Assembly: GCA_018240325.1 (NCBI GenBank)
Contig: JAFEFZ010000305.1
Coordinates: 1-44,050, forward strand
DNA from: Pseudomonadota bacterium
GTDB lineage: Bacteria; Pseudomonadota; Gammaproteobacteria; Burkholderiales; Burkholderiaceae_C
DNA length: 44,050 bases
Direction of reading: 5' to 3'
Below the pieces are notes generated by a model that was not told the DNA's origin, did not search any database, and saw only the letters and a list, made by a program, of their open reading frames with translations. Positions 36,201 to 44,050 of this stretch are shown piece after piece. The position numbers were made by a program, and so were the translations under genes. Every line of letters begins with the position of its first letter. The first letter of the stretch is position 1.

Positions 36201-36797
36201 ATGAATCCGCCCCTGATCCTGGCTTCGACCTCGCCGTACCGGCGCGACCTGCTGCAGCGGCTGCGCCTGCCCTTCGAGGTGCGTGCGCCGCAGGTGGACG
36301 AGACACCGCTGCCTGACGAGCCGCCGGCGGCGCTGGCGCAGCGGCTGGCGCTGGCCAAGGCGCGCGCCGTCGCGGCGCTGCAGCCGCAGGCGGTGGTGAT
36401 CGGCTCCGACCAGGTGGCCGAACTCGACGGCGGCGCGATCGGCAAGCCGGGCACGCACGCGCGCGCGGCGGCGCAGCTGCAGCGCATGAGCGGCCGGCTC
36501 GTCATCTTCCACACCGCGGTGGCGGTGGCGCACGCGGCCGCCGGCTTCGAGCAGGTGCGGCTGGCGCCGGTGCGCGTGCGCTTTCGCCGCCTCGCCGACG
36601 CCGAGATCGAGTGCTACCTGCGCGCCGAGCAGCCCTACGACTGCGCCGGCGCCGCCAAGTGCGAGGCGCTGGGCATCGCGCTGCTCGGCGCGATCGAGTC
36701 CGACGACCCGACCGCGCTCGTCGGCCTGCCGTTGATCCGCACCTGCGAGCTGCTGCGCCTGGCCGGCATCGAGCCGTTGCGCAGCGGCGCGGCATGA
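36201..36797 (+). CDS. yceF: Maf-family nucleotide pyrophosphatase, YceF (7-methyl-GTP) type
   Basis: A 198-residue Maf/HAM1-like pyrophosphatase. The start LILASTSPYRRDLLQRLRLPFEVRAPQVDETP and SDQVAELDGGAIGKPG match the YceF subgroup, which hydrolyses 7-methyl-GTP and related modified nucleotides; the YhdE (dTTP/UTP) subgroup has ASRSPRR instead. The C-terminal YDCAGAAKCEALGIALLGAIESDDPTALVGLPL also fits. In E. coli yceF is divergent from yceD-rpmF, exactly as here. It overlaps the next gene by four bases. Confidence 0.93.
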   Translation: MNPPLILASTSPYRRDLLQRLRLPFEVRAPQVDETPLPDEPPAALAQRLALAKARAVAALQPQAVVIGSDQVAELDGGAIGKPGTHARAAAQLQRMSGRLVIFHTAVAVAHAAAGFEQVRLAPVRVRFRRLADAEIECYLRAEQPYDCAGAAKCEALGIALLGAIESDDPTALVGLPLIRTCELLRLAGIEPLRSGAA

Positions 36798-37558
36798 AGG
36801 CAGCCACCGGCCGGCTGCTGCTGGTGCCCAACGCGCTCGACCACGGCGCCGAGCCGCTGCCGATCACCGAGCTGCTGCCGCACGGCGTGCTGCAGCAAGC
36901 CGCCGCGCTCGCCCACTGGGTGGTCGAGGACGCGCGCAGCGCGCGCGCACTGCTCAAGCGCGTGCAGGCGGTGGTGCCGCTGGCGCTGCCGCTGCAGGCG
37001 ATCGACATCCGCGAGCTGCCGCGCCCGCCCAAGGGCGGCGCCGCCGCGCGCGCGCCGGCGCCCGACTGGCGCGGCCTGCTGGCACCGGCGCTGGCCGGGC
37101 GCGACCTGGGGTTGCTGAGCGAAGCCGGGCTGCCCGGCGTGGCCGACCCCGGCGCCGCGCTGGTGGCCGCGGCCCACGCCGCGGGCGTGCCGGTGCTGCC
37201 GCTGCCCGGCGCCAGCGCGATCGTGCTGGCGCTGGCCGCCAGCGGCCTGGACGGCCAGAGCTTCGCCTTCGTCGGCTACCTGCCGCAGGAGCCGGCGGCG
37301 CGCGCGGCGCGCATCCGCGAGCTGCAGACCGCGTCGCGCCGGCTCGGCCAGACGCAGCTGATGATCGAGACGCCCTACCGCAACGCGGCGCTGCTGCGGG
37401 CGCTGCTCGACACACTGGATGCCGGCACCCGGCTGTCGGTTAGCTGCGGGTTGACGCTGCCGGCGGGCTTCACCCGCAGCGCCACGGTCGCCGCCTGGCG
37501 CGTCGCGCCGCAAACGCTGCCCGACCGGCTGCCCGCGGTGTTTGCGTTGCTGGCCTGA
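36794..37558 (+). CDS. RsmI-like SAM-dependent methyltransferase (tetrapyrrole methylase fold)
   Basis: A 254-residue protein of the tetrapyrrole methylase fold, the group that includes RsmI (16S rRNA C1402 ribose methyltransferase). Related features are the start RLLLVPNAL, VVEDARSARALLKRV (compare EDTRxxxxLL in RsmI), LGLLSEAGLPGVADPGAALVAAAHAAGVPVLPLPGASAIVLALAASGL, and FVGYLPQ. It lacks the canonical N-terminal TPIGNL motif and is divergent, so it is a paralogue rather than RsmI itself. The target is unknown. ATG 36794 overlaps the yceF stop by four bases. Confidence 0.85.
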   Translation: MKAATGRLLLVPNALDHGAEPLPITELLPHGVLQQAAALAHWVVEDARSARALLKRVQAVVPLALPLQAIDIRELPRPPKGGAAARAPAPDWRGLLAPALAGRDLGLLSEAGLPGVADPGAALVAAAHAAGVPVLPLPGASAIVLALAASGLDGQSFAFVGYLPQEPAARAARIRELQTASRRLGQTQLMIETPYRNAALLRALLDTLDAGTRLSVSCGLTLPAGFTRSATVAAWRVAPQTLPDRLPAVFALLA

Positions 37559-37580
37559 AGCCGCGGCAGCCGTGATGCGC

Positions 37581-37597
37581 GGCCGCAGGGTGCGGCC
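37581..37597. terminator. Hairpin between convergent methyltransferase and helicase genes
   Basis: GGCCGCA and TGCGGCC pair perfectly around GGG, 22 bases after the methyltransferase stop, followed by only two T residues. It is plausible as a shared 3' end. Confidence 0.4.
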
Positions 37598-37655
37598 TTC
37601 AGCGGCCTCGGGCGGCGTTCAGCAGCCTTGGACGGCCGTCGCCGGAGGGCGTCCT

Positions 37656-39149
37656 TCAGCCGTTGCCGCCCAGCAGCGCCGGCGTCTTGCGCCGCGCACG
37701 GATGTTGGCCGAGCCCGGCCGGTGTGCGGCGGGGGCTGCCGACATGGCCGCATGGGCAAGCTCCCAGGCCGGCGTGTCGGCGGCCGCGGGCTCGTAGGGC
37801 CGGTCGAAGAACGGGTCGGCAATCACCGGCGCCGGCGGCGGCTCCCAGCGGCTGCGGCGCTCGCGGTCGCGGCGCTCGTCGTCGCGGCCGCGGCGGTCAT
37901 CGTCACGCCCGCGGCGCTCGTCGTCGGCGCTGCGCCGCGGCCGGCGCGGGCGGTCGTCTTCGAGCTCGAAGGCCTCGATCTCGATCTTGCGCTTGATCAG
38001 CTTCTCGATCTCGGCCACGCCGCGCAGGTCGTCGCGCGACACCAGCGTGACCGCCAGCCCCGAAGCGCCGGCGCGGCCGGTGCGGCCGATGCGGTGCACG
38101 TAGTCTTCCGCGTTGAAGGGCACGTCGAAGTTGAACACCGCCGGCAGGTCGGCGATGTCCAGCCCGCGCGCCGCCACGTCGGTGGCCACGAGCACGTCGA
38201 CCTCGCCGCGCTTGAAGGCGTCCAGCGCCTTCAGCCGCTCGTCCTGCGACTTGTCGCCGTGCAGCGCGTTGGTGCGCAGGCCGTCGCGCTCGAAGGAGCG
38301 CGCCAGCCGCGCGCAGCCGAGCTTGCTGTTGACGAACACCAGCGCCTGCGCCAGCTCGCGCTGGCGCAGAACCTGGCGCACCGCGGCGCGCTTGTCGTCG
38401 TCGGCGACGCTGTAGAAGTGCTGCTCGACGGTGGAGGCGGTGGCGTTGGGCCGCGCCACTTCCACCGTCACCGGATCCTGCAGGTAGCTCTGCGCCAGCC
38501 GCTTGATCTCGGGCGAGAAGGTGGCCGAGAACAGCAGCGTCTGGCGCTGCCTGGGCAGGTAGGCCAGGATGCGCTGCAGGTCGGGCAGGAAGCCGATGTC
38601 GAGCATGCGGTCGGCTTCGTCGAGCACCACGTACTCGACCTGGTTGAGCACGCAGTTCTTGGCCTCGATGTGGTCGAGCAGCCGGCCCGGCGTGGCCACC
38701 AGCACCTCGGCGCCGGCCTTCAGCTGCAGCGTCTGCGGCTTCATGTCGATGCCGCCGAAGACCACCGCGCTGCGCAGCCGGGTGTGCTTGGCGTAGGCGA
38801 GCACGTTGGCCGCCACCTGGTCGGCCAGCTCGCGCGTGGGCGCCAGCACCAGCGCGCGCACCGGGTGGCGCGCGGGCGACATGCTGGCGTTTTCGTGGCG
38901 CAGCATCTTCTGCAGCAGCGGCAGCGAGAAGGCCGCCGTCTTGCCGGTGCCGGTCTGGGCGGCGCCCATCACGTCGCGCCCGGCCAGCACCACCGGGATG
39001 GCCTTGGCCTGGATCGGCGTCATCGAGGTGTAGCCCTGGTCGGACACTGCCTGCAGCAGTTTGGCGTCGAGCGCCAGGGTGTCGAAGCGGGGGGCCGGTG
39101 CGGCCTCGCCCGCATTGCCGGGCGTACCGGCTTGGTTTGAATCAGTCAT
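37656..39149 (-). CDS. rhlE: DEAD-box RNA helicase, RhlE type
   Basis: A 497-residue ATP-dependent RNA helicase. The Q motif (TPIQAKAIP), motif I AQTGTGKTAAF, Ia PTRELADQV, Ib TPGRLLDH, DEAD at motif II (VLDEADRML), SAT at motif III, motif V TDVAARGLDI and motif VI HRIGRTGRAG are in order over residues 25-380. The C-terminal tail after 400 is a low-complexity RGRDDDRRGRDDERRDRERR stretch, the RNA-binding type of tail seen in RhlE proteins. ATG 39149. The gene is single and convergent with the methyltransferase; RhlE, DbpA and SrmB-like roles in ribosome assembly or cold adaptation are known for the family. Confidence 0.93.
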   Translation of the reverse strand: MTDSNQAGTPGNAGEAAPAPRFDTLALDAKLLQAVSDQGYTSMTPIQAKAIPVVLAGRDVMGAAQTGTGKTAAFSLPLLQKMLRHENASMSPARHPVRALVLAPTRELADQVAANVLAYAKHTRLRSAVVFGGIDMKPQTLQLKAGAEVLVATPGRLLDHIEAKNCVLNQVEYVVLDEADRMLDIGFLPDLQRILAYLPRQRQTLLFSATFSPEIKRLAQSYLQDPVTVEVARPNATASTVEQHFYSVADDDKRAAVRQVLRQRELAQALVFVNSKLGCARLARSFERDGLRTNALHGDKSQDERLKALDAFKRGEVDVLVATDVAARGLDIADLPAVFNFDVPFNAEDYVHRIGRTGRAGASGLAVTLVSRDDLRGVAEIEKLIKRKIEIEAFELEDDRPRRPRRSADDERRGRDDDRRGRDDERRDRERRSRWEPPPAPVIADPFFDRPYEPAAADTPAWELAHAAMSAAPAAHRPGSANIRARRKTPALLGGNG

Positions 39150-39211
39150 GCAAGGCGGATTATCCGCTGCCGCCTTACACGGCGTTGAGGAGCAGCCCCC
39201 AGCAGCCGCCT

Positions 39212-40303
39212 TCAGCGGCGGAACACCATCCAGCGCGGCGAGCGGAAGCGCACGATGCGCCAGTACAGCGCCACGTAGGTGAAGCCGAACAGCACGATCA
39301 TCACCATCAGCACCGGCGTGTTGTCCCAAAACAACACTGCCGGGATTGCCGCGAACATGCACAGCAGCCACAGGTACGGGCTGGTCATCGAGTTGCGCCG
39401 CGTCAGCGCCTTGGCGCTGCGGTTGCCCACCGCCCAGCGCATCACGCGGCGGTAGATCAGCGAATGCAGGTGGATGCCGTCGGGCATGCTCGAAGGCTGC
39501 GCACGCAGCACGCGGCGGCGGTAGATCGAGAACACCGTCTCGAACACCGGGTAGATGCACAGCAGCAGCGGGAACATCGGCGACACCAGCGGGTTGCGGT
39601 GCAGCAGCAGGATCGCGATCTCGGCGATGTAGAAGCCCACGAAGTAGGCGCCGCCGTCGCCCAGGAAGATCAGCCCCGCGGGGAAGTTCCACACGAAGAA
39701 GCCGAGCATCGCGCCCGCGCCGGCCAGCGCCAGCCAGGCGATGTGCAGGTCGTCGACCTGGAAGCCGACATAGGCCAGGCACAGCAGGATCAGCACCGCG
39801 CACATCGACGCCAGGCCGTTGAAGCCGTCGATGATGTTCACCGAATTGGCCACGCCGGTGACCGCGAAGGTCGTGACCAGTGCGGCGCCGATCGGGAACG
39901 ACACGATCCAGTCGAGCCCGGGGATTGCGGTGCGCTCGATCACGCCGTCGATCCACCACACCGCCAGCAGCGCCGACACCGCGGTGGCCAGCAGCCGGCG
40001 CAGCGGGCTCACCGCCTTGGTCAGGTCTTCGGTGACGCCGGCCGCGAAGGCCGGCAGCCCGCAGGCCAGCAGCGCGAAGGCCAGCCGGCCGGCCGCCGCA
40101 TCGTGCAGCGCGATGGCGCCGGCGCCGGCGGCCAGGCCGGCGGCGATGCCCACGCCGCCGATGCGCGGCACCGGCTTGGCGTGGAACTTCTGCGGGCCCG
40201 ACAGGTCGCTGTCGTGCGACAGATGGGCGTGCACGTTGGCCGAGTGCACGAGCAGCAGCGTCAGCCCGAGCGAGACCACGAACGCCACGATCAGGATCAG
40301 CAT
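39212..40303 (-). CDS. Polyprenyl-phosphate sugar-1-phosphate transferase (WecA/MraY superfamily)
   Basis: A 363-residue polytopic membrane enzyme of glycosyltransferase family 4, which moves a sugar-1-phosphate from its nucleotide to undecaprenyl phosphate and thereby starts a polysaccharide repeat unit. The superfamily motifs are PQKFHAKPVPRIGG near 41-54, VANSVNIIDGFNGLAS near 150-165, IFLGDGGAYFVGF near 208-220 and GIHLHSLIYRR near 273-283. About ten membrane segments are visible. The sugar (GlcNAc, GalNAc or another) cannot be inferred. ATG 40303 begins 8 bases after a TAGAAT box, so the mRNA is probably leaderless. It is divergent from the EPS export genes. Confidence 0.9.
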   Translation of the reverse strand: MLILIVAFVVSLGLTLLLVHSANVHAHLSHDSDLSGPQKFHAKPVPRIGGVGIAAGLAAGAGAIALHDAAAGRLAFALLACGLPAFAAGVTEDLTKAVSPLRRLLATAVSALLAVWWIDGVIERTAIPGLDWIVSFPIGAALVTTFAVTGVANSVNIIDGFNGLASMCAVLILLCLAYVGFQVDDLHIAWLALAGAGAMLGFFVWNFPAGLIFLGDGGAYFVGFYIAEIAILLLHRNPLVSPMFPLLLCIYPVFETVFSIYRRRVLRAQPSSMPDGIHLHSLIYRRVMRWAVGNRSAKALTRRNSMTSPYLWLLCMFAAIPAVLFWDNTPVLMVMIVLFGFTYVALYWRIVRFRSPRWMVFRR

Positions 40304-40308
40304 GCCCG

Positions 40309-40353
40309 GGATTCTAGGAGCCCGGGGCGCTGCGCCCGGCGCCGCTAGAATCC
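40309..40353. promoter_or_regulatory. Divergent promoter with inverted TAGAAT boxes
   Basis: GGATTCTAG (40309-40317) and CTAGAATCC (40345-40353) form a perfect 9-base inverted repeat around a 27-base GC-rich centre. Each arm contains a -10 box: 40311-40316 for the sugar transferase on the minus strand and 40346-40351 for the export gene on the plus strand. Both polymerases would contact the same centre. Confidence 0.5.
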
Positions 40354-40491
40354 GCTCCCGGCCATGGCCCCGGCCGTGGTTCCGGCCGCTCCGCGGCCGC
40401 CGCGGCACCAACCGCCGCCGCACGTGTCCGCATCCGCCCGCGCCCGCCGCGGCCCCCTGCGGCCGCCGCCCGCCGCCATCCGCCCCCGCGC

Positions 40492-42510
40492 ATGACCCCA
40501 GCATCGACCGCCCCCACCTGCCCTGCCCTGCCCTTGCGCGCCAGCCTGCGGCGCGGACTGGTCGCCACCGCGCTGGCGCTTGCCGGCCTTGCAGCCTGGG
40601 CGCAGATCGATCCGTCGCGCCAGACTGCCGCCGACACCGGCAACGCGATGCAGGGCAGCGCCGACACCGGCGTCCAGGGGCCGGTGCGGCTGCGCGAGGC
40701 GGCGCCGCAGCCCTCGGCCGCGACCCGGTCGCAGGCAGCCGGCCGATCGGCCTTCGACCTACAACTGATGGAGCCGCTGCCGGCGCCGCAACCGCCCAGC
40801 GAGTTCGAGATCTACGTGAACCGCATCGCCGGCGTGCCCGACCTGCTGGCCCTGCCGGGCGGCCAGCCGGGCGCCCAGCAGGTGCTGGTGGCGCCCGGCG
40901 CGACGCCGCCGCCGGCGCGCATCCGCCGCCTGGGCGCCGACCTGATGACCGCCACCGTGCGCGGCGCCGATGCCATCGACTACAACCCGCTGGTGCCGCC
41001 CGACTACGTGATCTCGGCCGGCGACGAGATCGTGCTGACGATCTGGGGGTCGGTGGATGCCGACCTGCGCCTGTTCGTCGACCGCTCGGGCCGCATCACC
41101 GTGCCGCGCGTGGGCGCGATCATGGTCTCGGGCGTGCGCTACGCGGAGCTGCCGGCGGTGATCTCCAAGCGCGTCGCGCAAACCTTCCGCAACTTCGAGC
41201 TGAGCGTGTCGCTGGGCCAGCTGCGCGGCGTGCGCGTGTTCGTCACCGGTTTCGCCGTGCGCCCGGGCGCCTACACGATGACGGCGCTGTCGAGCGTGGC
41301 CAACGCGGTGGTCAAGGCCGGCGGGCCGGCGGCTTCGGGCAGCTTCCGCCAGATCACGCTGCGCCGCGGCGGCCAGGTGGTGAGCACGCTCGACTTCTAC
41401 GACCTGCTGCTCAAGGGCGACCGCAGCGGCGACCGCCTGCTGCAGGCCGAGGACGTGGTGCACGTCGGCCCGATCGGGCCGCAGACGGCGGCGATCGGCA
41501 GCGTCAACCGCGCGGCGATCTTCGAGCTGAAGCCGGGCGAGACCGTGGCCGACGTGCTGCGCATGGCCGGCGGCACCTCGCCGGTGGCCCTGACCTCGAA
41601 GTTCTCGATCGAGCGCATGGACGAGCGCGCCACCGTGCGCGTGGTCGAGGTGGAAGCCGCGCAGGCCGCCAAGACCGAGCTGCGCAACGGCGACGTGCTG
41701 CGCGCCTTCAACATGGCCAACGTGGCCGCGCCGCTGCTGCGCCAGAACAAGCGCGTGCGGGTGGAAGGCGAAGTGGCGCGCCCGGGCGACTACGTGCTGC
41801 CGCCGCAGAGCACGATCGCCGATGCGCTGGCCGCCGCCGGCGGCTTCACCCCCGGCGCCTTCGTGTTCGGCACCGATTTCACGCGCGAGAGCGTGCGCCT
41901 GACCCAGCAGGAGAACTACGAGCGCGCGCTGCGCAACCTCGAGACCGACATCTCCCTGGCCACCTCGACCCAGCGTGTGGCCAGCGCCGACGAGGCCGCC
42001 GCGCAGGCCGGCCGGGTGGCAGGCACGCAGCGGCTGCTGGAGCGCCTGCGCGCGATCCGGCCGACCGGGCGCGTGGTGCTGCAGATTCCGCCCGACAGCC
42101 GCGAACTGCCCAACCTGGTGCTGGAAGACGGCGACCGGCTGCTGGTGCCATCGGAGCCCACCAGCGTGGGCGTGTTCGGCAGCGTGTTCAACGCCGGCAA
42201 CTACCTGCGCGAGCCCGGCCGCAACCTGGCCGACTACCTGCGCATGGCCGGCGGCCCCACCGGCGGCGCCGACAAGGGCGGCACCTTCGTGCTGCGCGCC
42301 AACGGCACGGTGGTCAGCAACCTGCAGGTCAAGACCTGGGGCAGCGGGCTGAGCGACCAGTTCGAGCGCACGCCGGCGCTGCCCGGCGACACCCTGTTCG
42401 TGCCCGAGCAGCTCGACAAGACCACCGTGATCCAGAACGTGAAGGACTGGACGCAGATCCTGTACCAGTTTGCACTGGGCGTGGCGGCGTTCGTGACGTT
42501 GACGAATTGA
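40492..42510 (+). CDS. Polysaccharide export protein (OPX/Wza-like) with multiple SLBB domains
   Basis: A 672-residue outer-membrane or periplasmic polysaccharide export protein. A signal peptide (to about residue 37, AWAQ) lacks a lipobox. The Poly_export (PF02563-type) domain spans about 165-255 (PPDYVISAGDEIVLTIWG, RITVPRVGAIMVSG), and SLBB domains follow near 250-330, 334-395, 418-490 and 556-650 (each ending in an xLRMAGG- or ALAAAGG-like turn). The final segment ILYQFALGVAAFVTLT is a hydrophobic C-terminal helix, where Wza has the helix that crosses the outer membrane. The protein is much longer than Wza (379). ATG 40492; the stop overlaps the next start by one base. Confidence 0.92.
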   Translation: MTPASTAPTCPALPLRASLRRGLVATALALAGLAAWAQIDPSRQTAADTGNAMQGSADTGVQGPVRLREAAPQPSAATRSQAAGRSAFDLQLMEPLPAPQPPSEFEIYVNRIAGVPDLLALPGGQPGAQQVLVAPGATPPPARIRRLGADLMTATVRGADAIDYNPLVPPDYVISAGDEIVLTIWGSVDADLRLFVDRSGRITVPRVGAIMVSGVRYAELPAVISKRVAQTFRNFELSVSLGQLRGVRVFVTGFAVRPGAYTMTALSSVANAVVKAGGPAASGSFRQITLRRGGQVVSTLDFYDLLLKGDRSGDRLLQAEDVVHVGPIGPQTAAIGSVNRAAIFELKPGETVADVLRMAGGTSPVALTSKFSIERMDERATVRVVEVEAAQAAKTELRNGDVLRAFNMANVAAPLLRQNKRVRVEGEVARPGDYVLPPQSTIADALAAAGGFTPGAFVFGTDFTRESVRLTQQENYERALRNLETDISLATSTQRVASADEAAAQAGRVAGTQRLLERLRAIRPTGRVVLQIPPDSRELPNLVLEDGDRLLVPSEPTSVGVFGSVFNAGNYLREPGRNLADYLRMAGGPTGGADKGGTFVLRANGTVVSNLQVKTWGSGLSDQFERTPALPGDTLFVPEQLDKTTVIQNVKDWTQILYQFALGVAAFVTLTN

Positions 42511-43691
42511 TGCCGAACAACCGCCCCGCGATGACATCCCGCCCCGACGACACGGAATTCGAAACCCCCGAGGACGACGGCGTGCAGCTGCTCGACCTGC
42601 TGCTGCCGCTGCTCGCGCACTGGAAGCTGCTCGTCTTCGGCTCGCTGGCCGCCGGACTGCTGGCGCTGGGCGTCGCATTCATCGTGCCGGTGACCTACAC
42701 GGCGCGGACGACCATGCTGCCGCCGCAGCAGCAGCAAAGCGGCCTAACCGCCGCGCTGCAGTCGCTGGGGGGGCTGGCCGGGCTGGCAGGCGCCGGCGGC
42801 AGTCTCAAGAGCCCGGCCGACCAGTACGTCGCGCTGATGCAGAGTGTGAATGCCACCGACCGGATGGTGGACCAGTTCGACCTGATGCGGGTCTACAAAG
42901 CCGACTACCGCTTCCAGGCCAGGAACGCACTCGAAGCCCACACGCGTATCACGATCGGCAAGAAGGACGGGCTGATCACGATCGAAGTCGATGATCACGA
43001 GGCCCAGCGCGCGGCCGACCTGGCGAACACGTACGTCGAGGAACTGAAGCGCCTCACCTCGGTGCTGGCCGTCAGCGAGGCGCAGCAGCGCCGGGCCTTC
43101 TTCGAGAAGGAGCTCAAGGAAGCGCGCGACAACCTCGCCAAGGCGCAGAAGGCGCTGCAAGCGACCGGCTTCGACGTGGCTGCGATGCGCGCCGAGCCGA
43201 AGGCGGCCGCCGAAAGCTACGCTCGCCTCAAGGCCCAGATCACCTCTGCCGAGGTGCGCGCGCAAGTGCTGCGCAGCACGCTCGCAGACGGTGCCCCTGA
43301 GTTGCGGCAGCAACTCGACGAACTCGCGGCGCTGCGCTCCCAGCTGGCGCGGCTGGAAGCCGCCAGCGAGAAGGGCGAGGCCACCGACTACATCTCCAAC
43401 TACCGCGAGTTCAAGTACCGCGAGGCGCTTTTCGAACTGTTTGCACGCCAGTACGAGCTGGCCCGGGTGGACGAAAGCCGCGAAGGTGCGCTGATCCAGG
43501 TGGTCGACCCTGCGACGACGCCGGAATACAAGAGCAAACCCAAGCGGGCCCTGATGGCGGTGGGCAGCACGTTCGTCGCCTTCATGCTGCTCGCCGTCTT
43601 CGTCCTGATCCGGCACAAGTGGCGCGAGGCGGGTCGCGACCCTGCCGCCGCGCCGGAAGTGGCACGGCTGCGGGCGGCACTCGGCCGCTGA
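42510..43691 (+). CDS. Polysaccharide chain-length determinant / Wzz-type co-polymerase
   Basis: A 393-residue inner-membrane protein of the Wzz/GNVR family, which sets chain length and partners the export channel. Two membrane segments flank a large periplasmic coiled-coil part: LLVFGSLAAGLLALGVAFIVP (about 45-65) and RALMAVGSTFVAFMLLAVFVLI (about 352-372). Long helical stretches such as AQQRRAFFEKELKEARDNLAKAQKAL lie between. There is no fused tyrosine-kinase domain. ATG 42510 overlaps the stop of the export gene (TGATG). GC looks lower here than elsewhere in the window (38 of 60 bases in 42901-42960). Confidence 0.92.
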   Translation: MPNNRPAMTSRPDDTEFETPEDDGVQLLDLLLPLLAHWKLLVFGSLAAGLLALGVAFIVPVTYTARTTMLPPQQQQSGLTAALQSLGGLAGLAGAGGSLKSPADQYVALMQSVNATDRMVDQFDLMRVYKADYRFQARNALEAHTRITIGKKDGLITIEVDDHEAQRAADLANTYVEELKRLTSVLAVSEAQQRRAFFEKELKEARDNLAKAQKALQATGFDVAAMRAEPKAAAESYARLKAQITSAEVRAQVLRSTLADGAPELRQQLDELAALRSQLARLEAASEKGEATDYISNYREFKYREALFELFARQYELARVDESREGALIQVVDPATTPEYKSKPKRALMAVGSTFVAFMLLAVFVLIRHKWREAGRDPAAAPEVARLRAALGR

Positions 43692-43737
43692 CCTTGTGCC
43701 GCCTGCCGCAGGGTGGGTTCCTCTTTCACGCTGGCCG

Positions 43738-43770
43738 GGACGCAGAAGATTGGCGGCGCGCCTTGCGTCC
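43738..43770. terminator. Hairpin after the Wzz-type gene
   Basis: GGACGCA and TGCGTCC pair over a loop of about 19 bases that can fold further. No T tract follows. It lies just before the next promoter. Confidence 0.3.
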
Positions 43771-43796
43771 TGACGCGGCAGCCGGCGGCGCTGCCC

Positions 43797-43802
43797 TACA
43801 AT
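43797..43802 (+). promoter_or_regulatory. -10 box TACAAT of the EPS-associated regulator
   Basis: CTACAATCC ends 10 bases before ATG 43813. Transcription would begin within about three bases of the start codon, so the mRNA is essentially leaderless. Confidence 0.5.
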
Positions 43803-43812
43803 CCGCTGTTCA

Positions 43813-44050
43813 ATGATTGAACGCCGAAGCGACGACCCGCCGATTGCCGTTGCGCATGGTGATGCCGAAGCCGCCAAACTGGCCGTGCTGCGGCTGCTGG
43901 AGCAACAGCCCGAGCTGTCGCAACGGGAGCTTTCCGACACCCTGGGCCTGAGCCTGGGCAAGACCCACTACGTGCTGCATTCCCTGCTCGACCGCGGCCT
44001 GGTCAAGGCCGGCAACTTCCGCCGCAGCGACCGCAAGCTGGCGTACGCCT
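43813..44050 (+). CDS. MarR-family EPS-associated transcriptional regulator, 3' end missing
   Basis: Only the first 79 codons are inside the window. They encode a winged-helix start: AKLAVLRLLEQQPELSQRELSDTLGLSLGKTHYVLHSLLDRGLVKAGNFRRSDRKLAYA, which matches the MarR-like regulators found beside exopolysaccharide clusters in betaproteobacteria. The acidic leader MIERRSDDPPIAVAHGDAE precedes the helix-turn-helix. It probably controls the EPS genes beginning at 40492 and those to the right of the window. The effector is unknown. Confidence 0.85.
   Translation, partial: MIERRSDDPPIAVAHGDAEAAKLAVLRLLEQQPELSQRELSDTLGLSLGKTHYVLHSLLDRGLVKAGNFRRSDRKLAYA

Noticed and set aside
39819-42509. Open frame upstream and in frame with the Wzz-type gene
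   Set aside because: It crosses the sugar transferase antisense and the export gene out of frame; the natural start is the TGATG junction at 42510.

Overview
The window is a very GC-rich (by eye close to 70%) chromosomal segment from a betaproteobacterium, most likely of the order Burkholderiales and perhaps near the Rubrivivax/Leptothrix/Ideonella group. The reasons are the gene order (yceD-rpmF-plsX-fabHDG-acpP-fabF-rpoE-rseA-rseB-mucD-lepA-lepB-DUF4845-rnc-era-recO-pdxJ-acpS-nagZ), the ThrH phosphatase, the EPS-associated MarR regulator and the C-TA(G/C)AAT-C style of -10 boxes. The genus is an inference. No phage, transposase, CRISPR array or rRNA operon is seen.

Layout. 1-4009 (+): the end of a LysR regulator, the rnm-yciO pair also found together in E. 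coli, and a FadL-family outer-membrane transporter. 4050-6412 (-): RidA-family protein, plsY, ybaK and a di-haem cytochrome c4. 6605-15402 (+): MoxR ATPase, GNAT acetyltransferase, VWA protein, tamA and tamB, the last three tightly packed; then tRNA-Arg(CCU) and thrH. 16245-36048 (-): about 20 kb on one strand holding twenty-one genes, comprising yceD, rpmF, the fatty-acid and phospholipid genes, a YgfX-like gene, the sigma-E operon with its anti-sigma factors and periplasmic protease, lepA-lepB, rnc-era-recO and pdxJ-acpS-nagZ. 36201-37558 (+): a yceF-type Maf pyrophosphatase coupled to an RsmI-like methyltransferase. 37656-39149 (-): RhlE-type helicase. 39212 to the end: the edge of an exopolysaccharide locus, with a WecA/MraY-type sugar-phosphate transferase facing away from an outer-membrane export protein, a Wzz-type chain-length protein and the start of an EPS-associated MarR regulator.

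How the genes fit together. Most of the window serves the cell envelope: acyl chain synthesis (fab genes, acpP, acpS), phospholipid initiation (plsX here and plsY at the other end), protein export (lepB), outer-membrane assembly (tamAB), envelope stress (rpoE-rseA-rseB-mucD), wall recycling (nagZ) and capsule/EPS export. Four-base ATGA/GTGA overlaps are frequent and suggest translational coupling.

The least ordinary part is the 1,011-base gap between mucD and lepA (24242-25252). It holds a 74-base tandem array in which each unit folds into four short hairpins, a textbook intrinsic terminator on the minus strand, a TACAAT box about 65 bases upstream of it (together a candidate small RNA), a second TAGAAT box, and a seven-copy heptamer repeat. 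Other regulatory signals include several -10 boxes so close to start codons that the mRNAs are probably leaderless, an inverted pair of -10 boxes between the EPS genes, and a perfect 16-base palindrome at the rpmF promoter.
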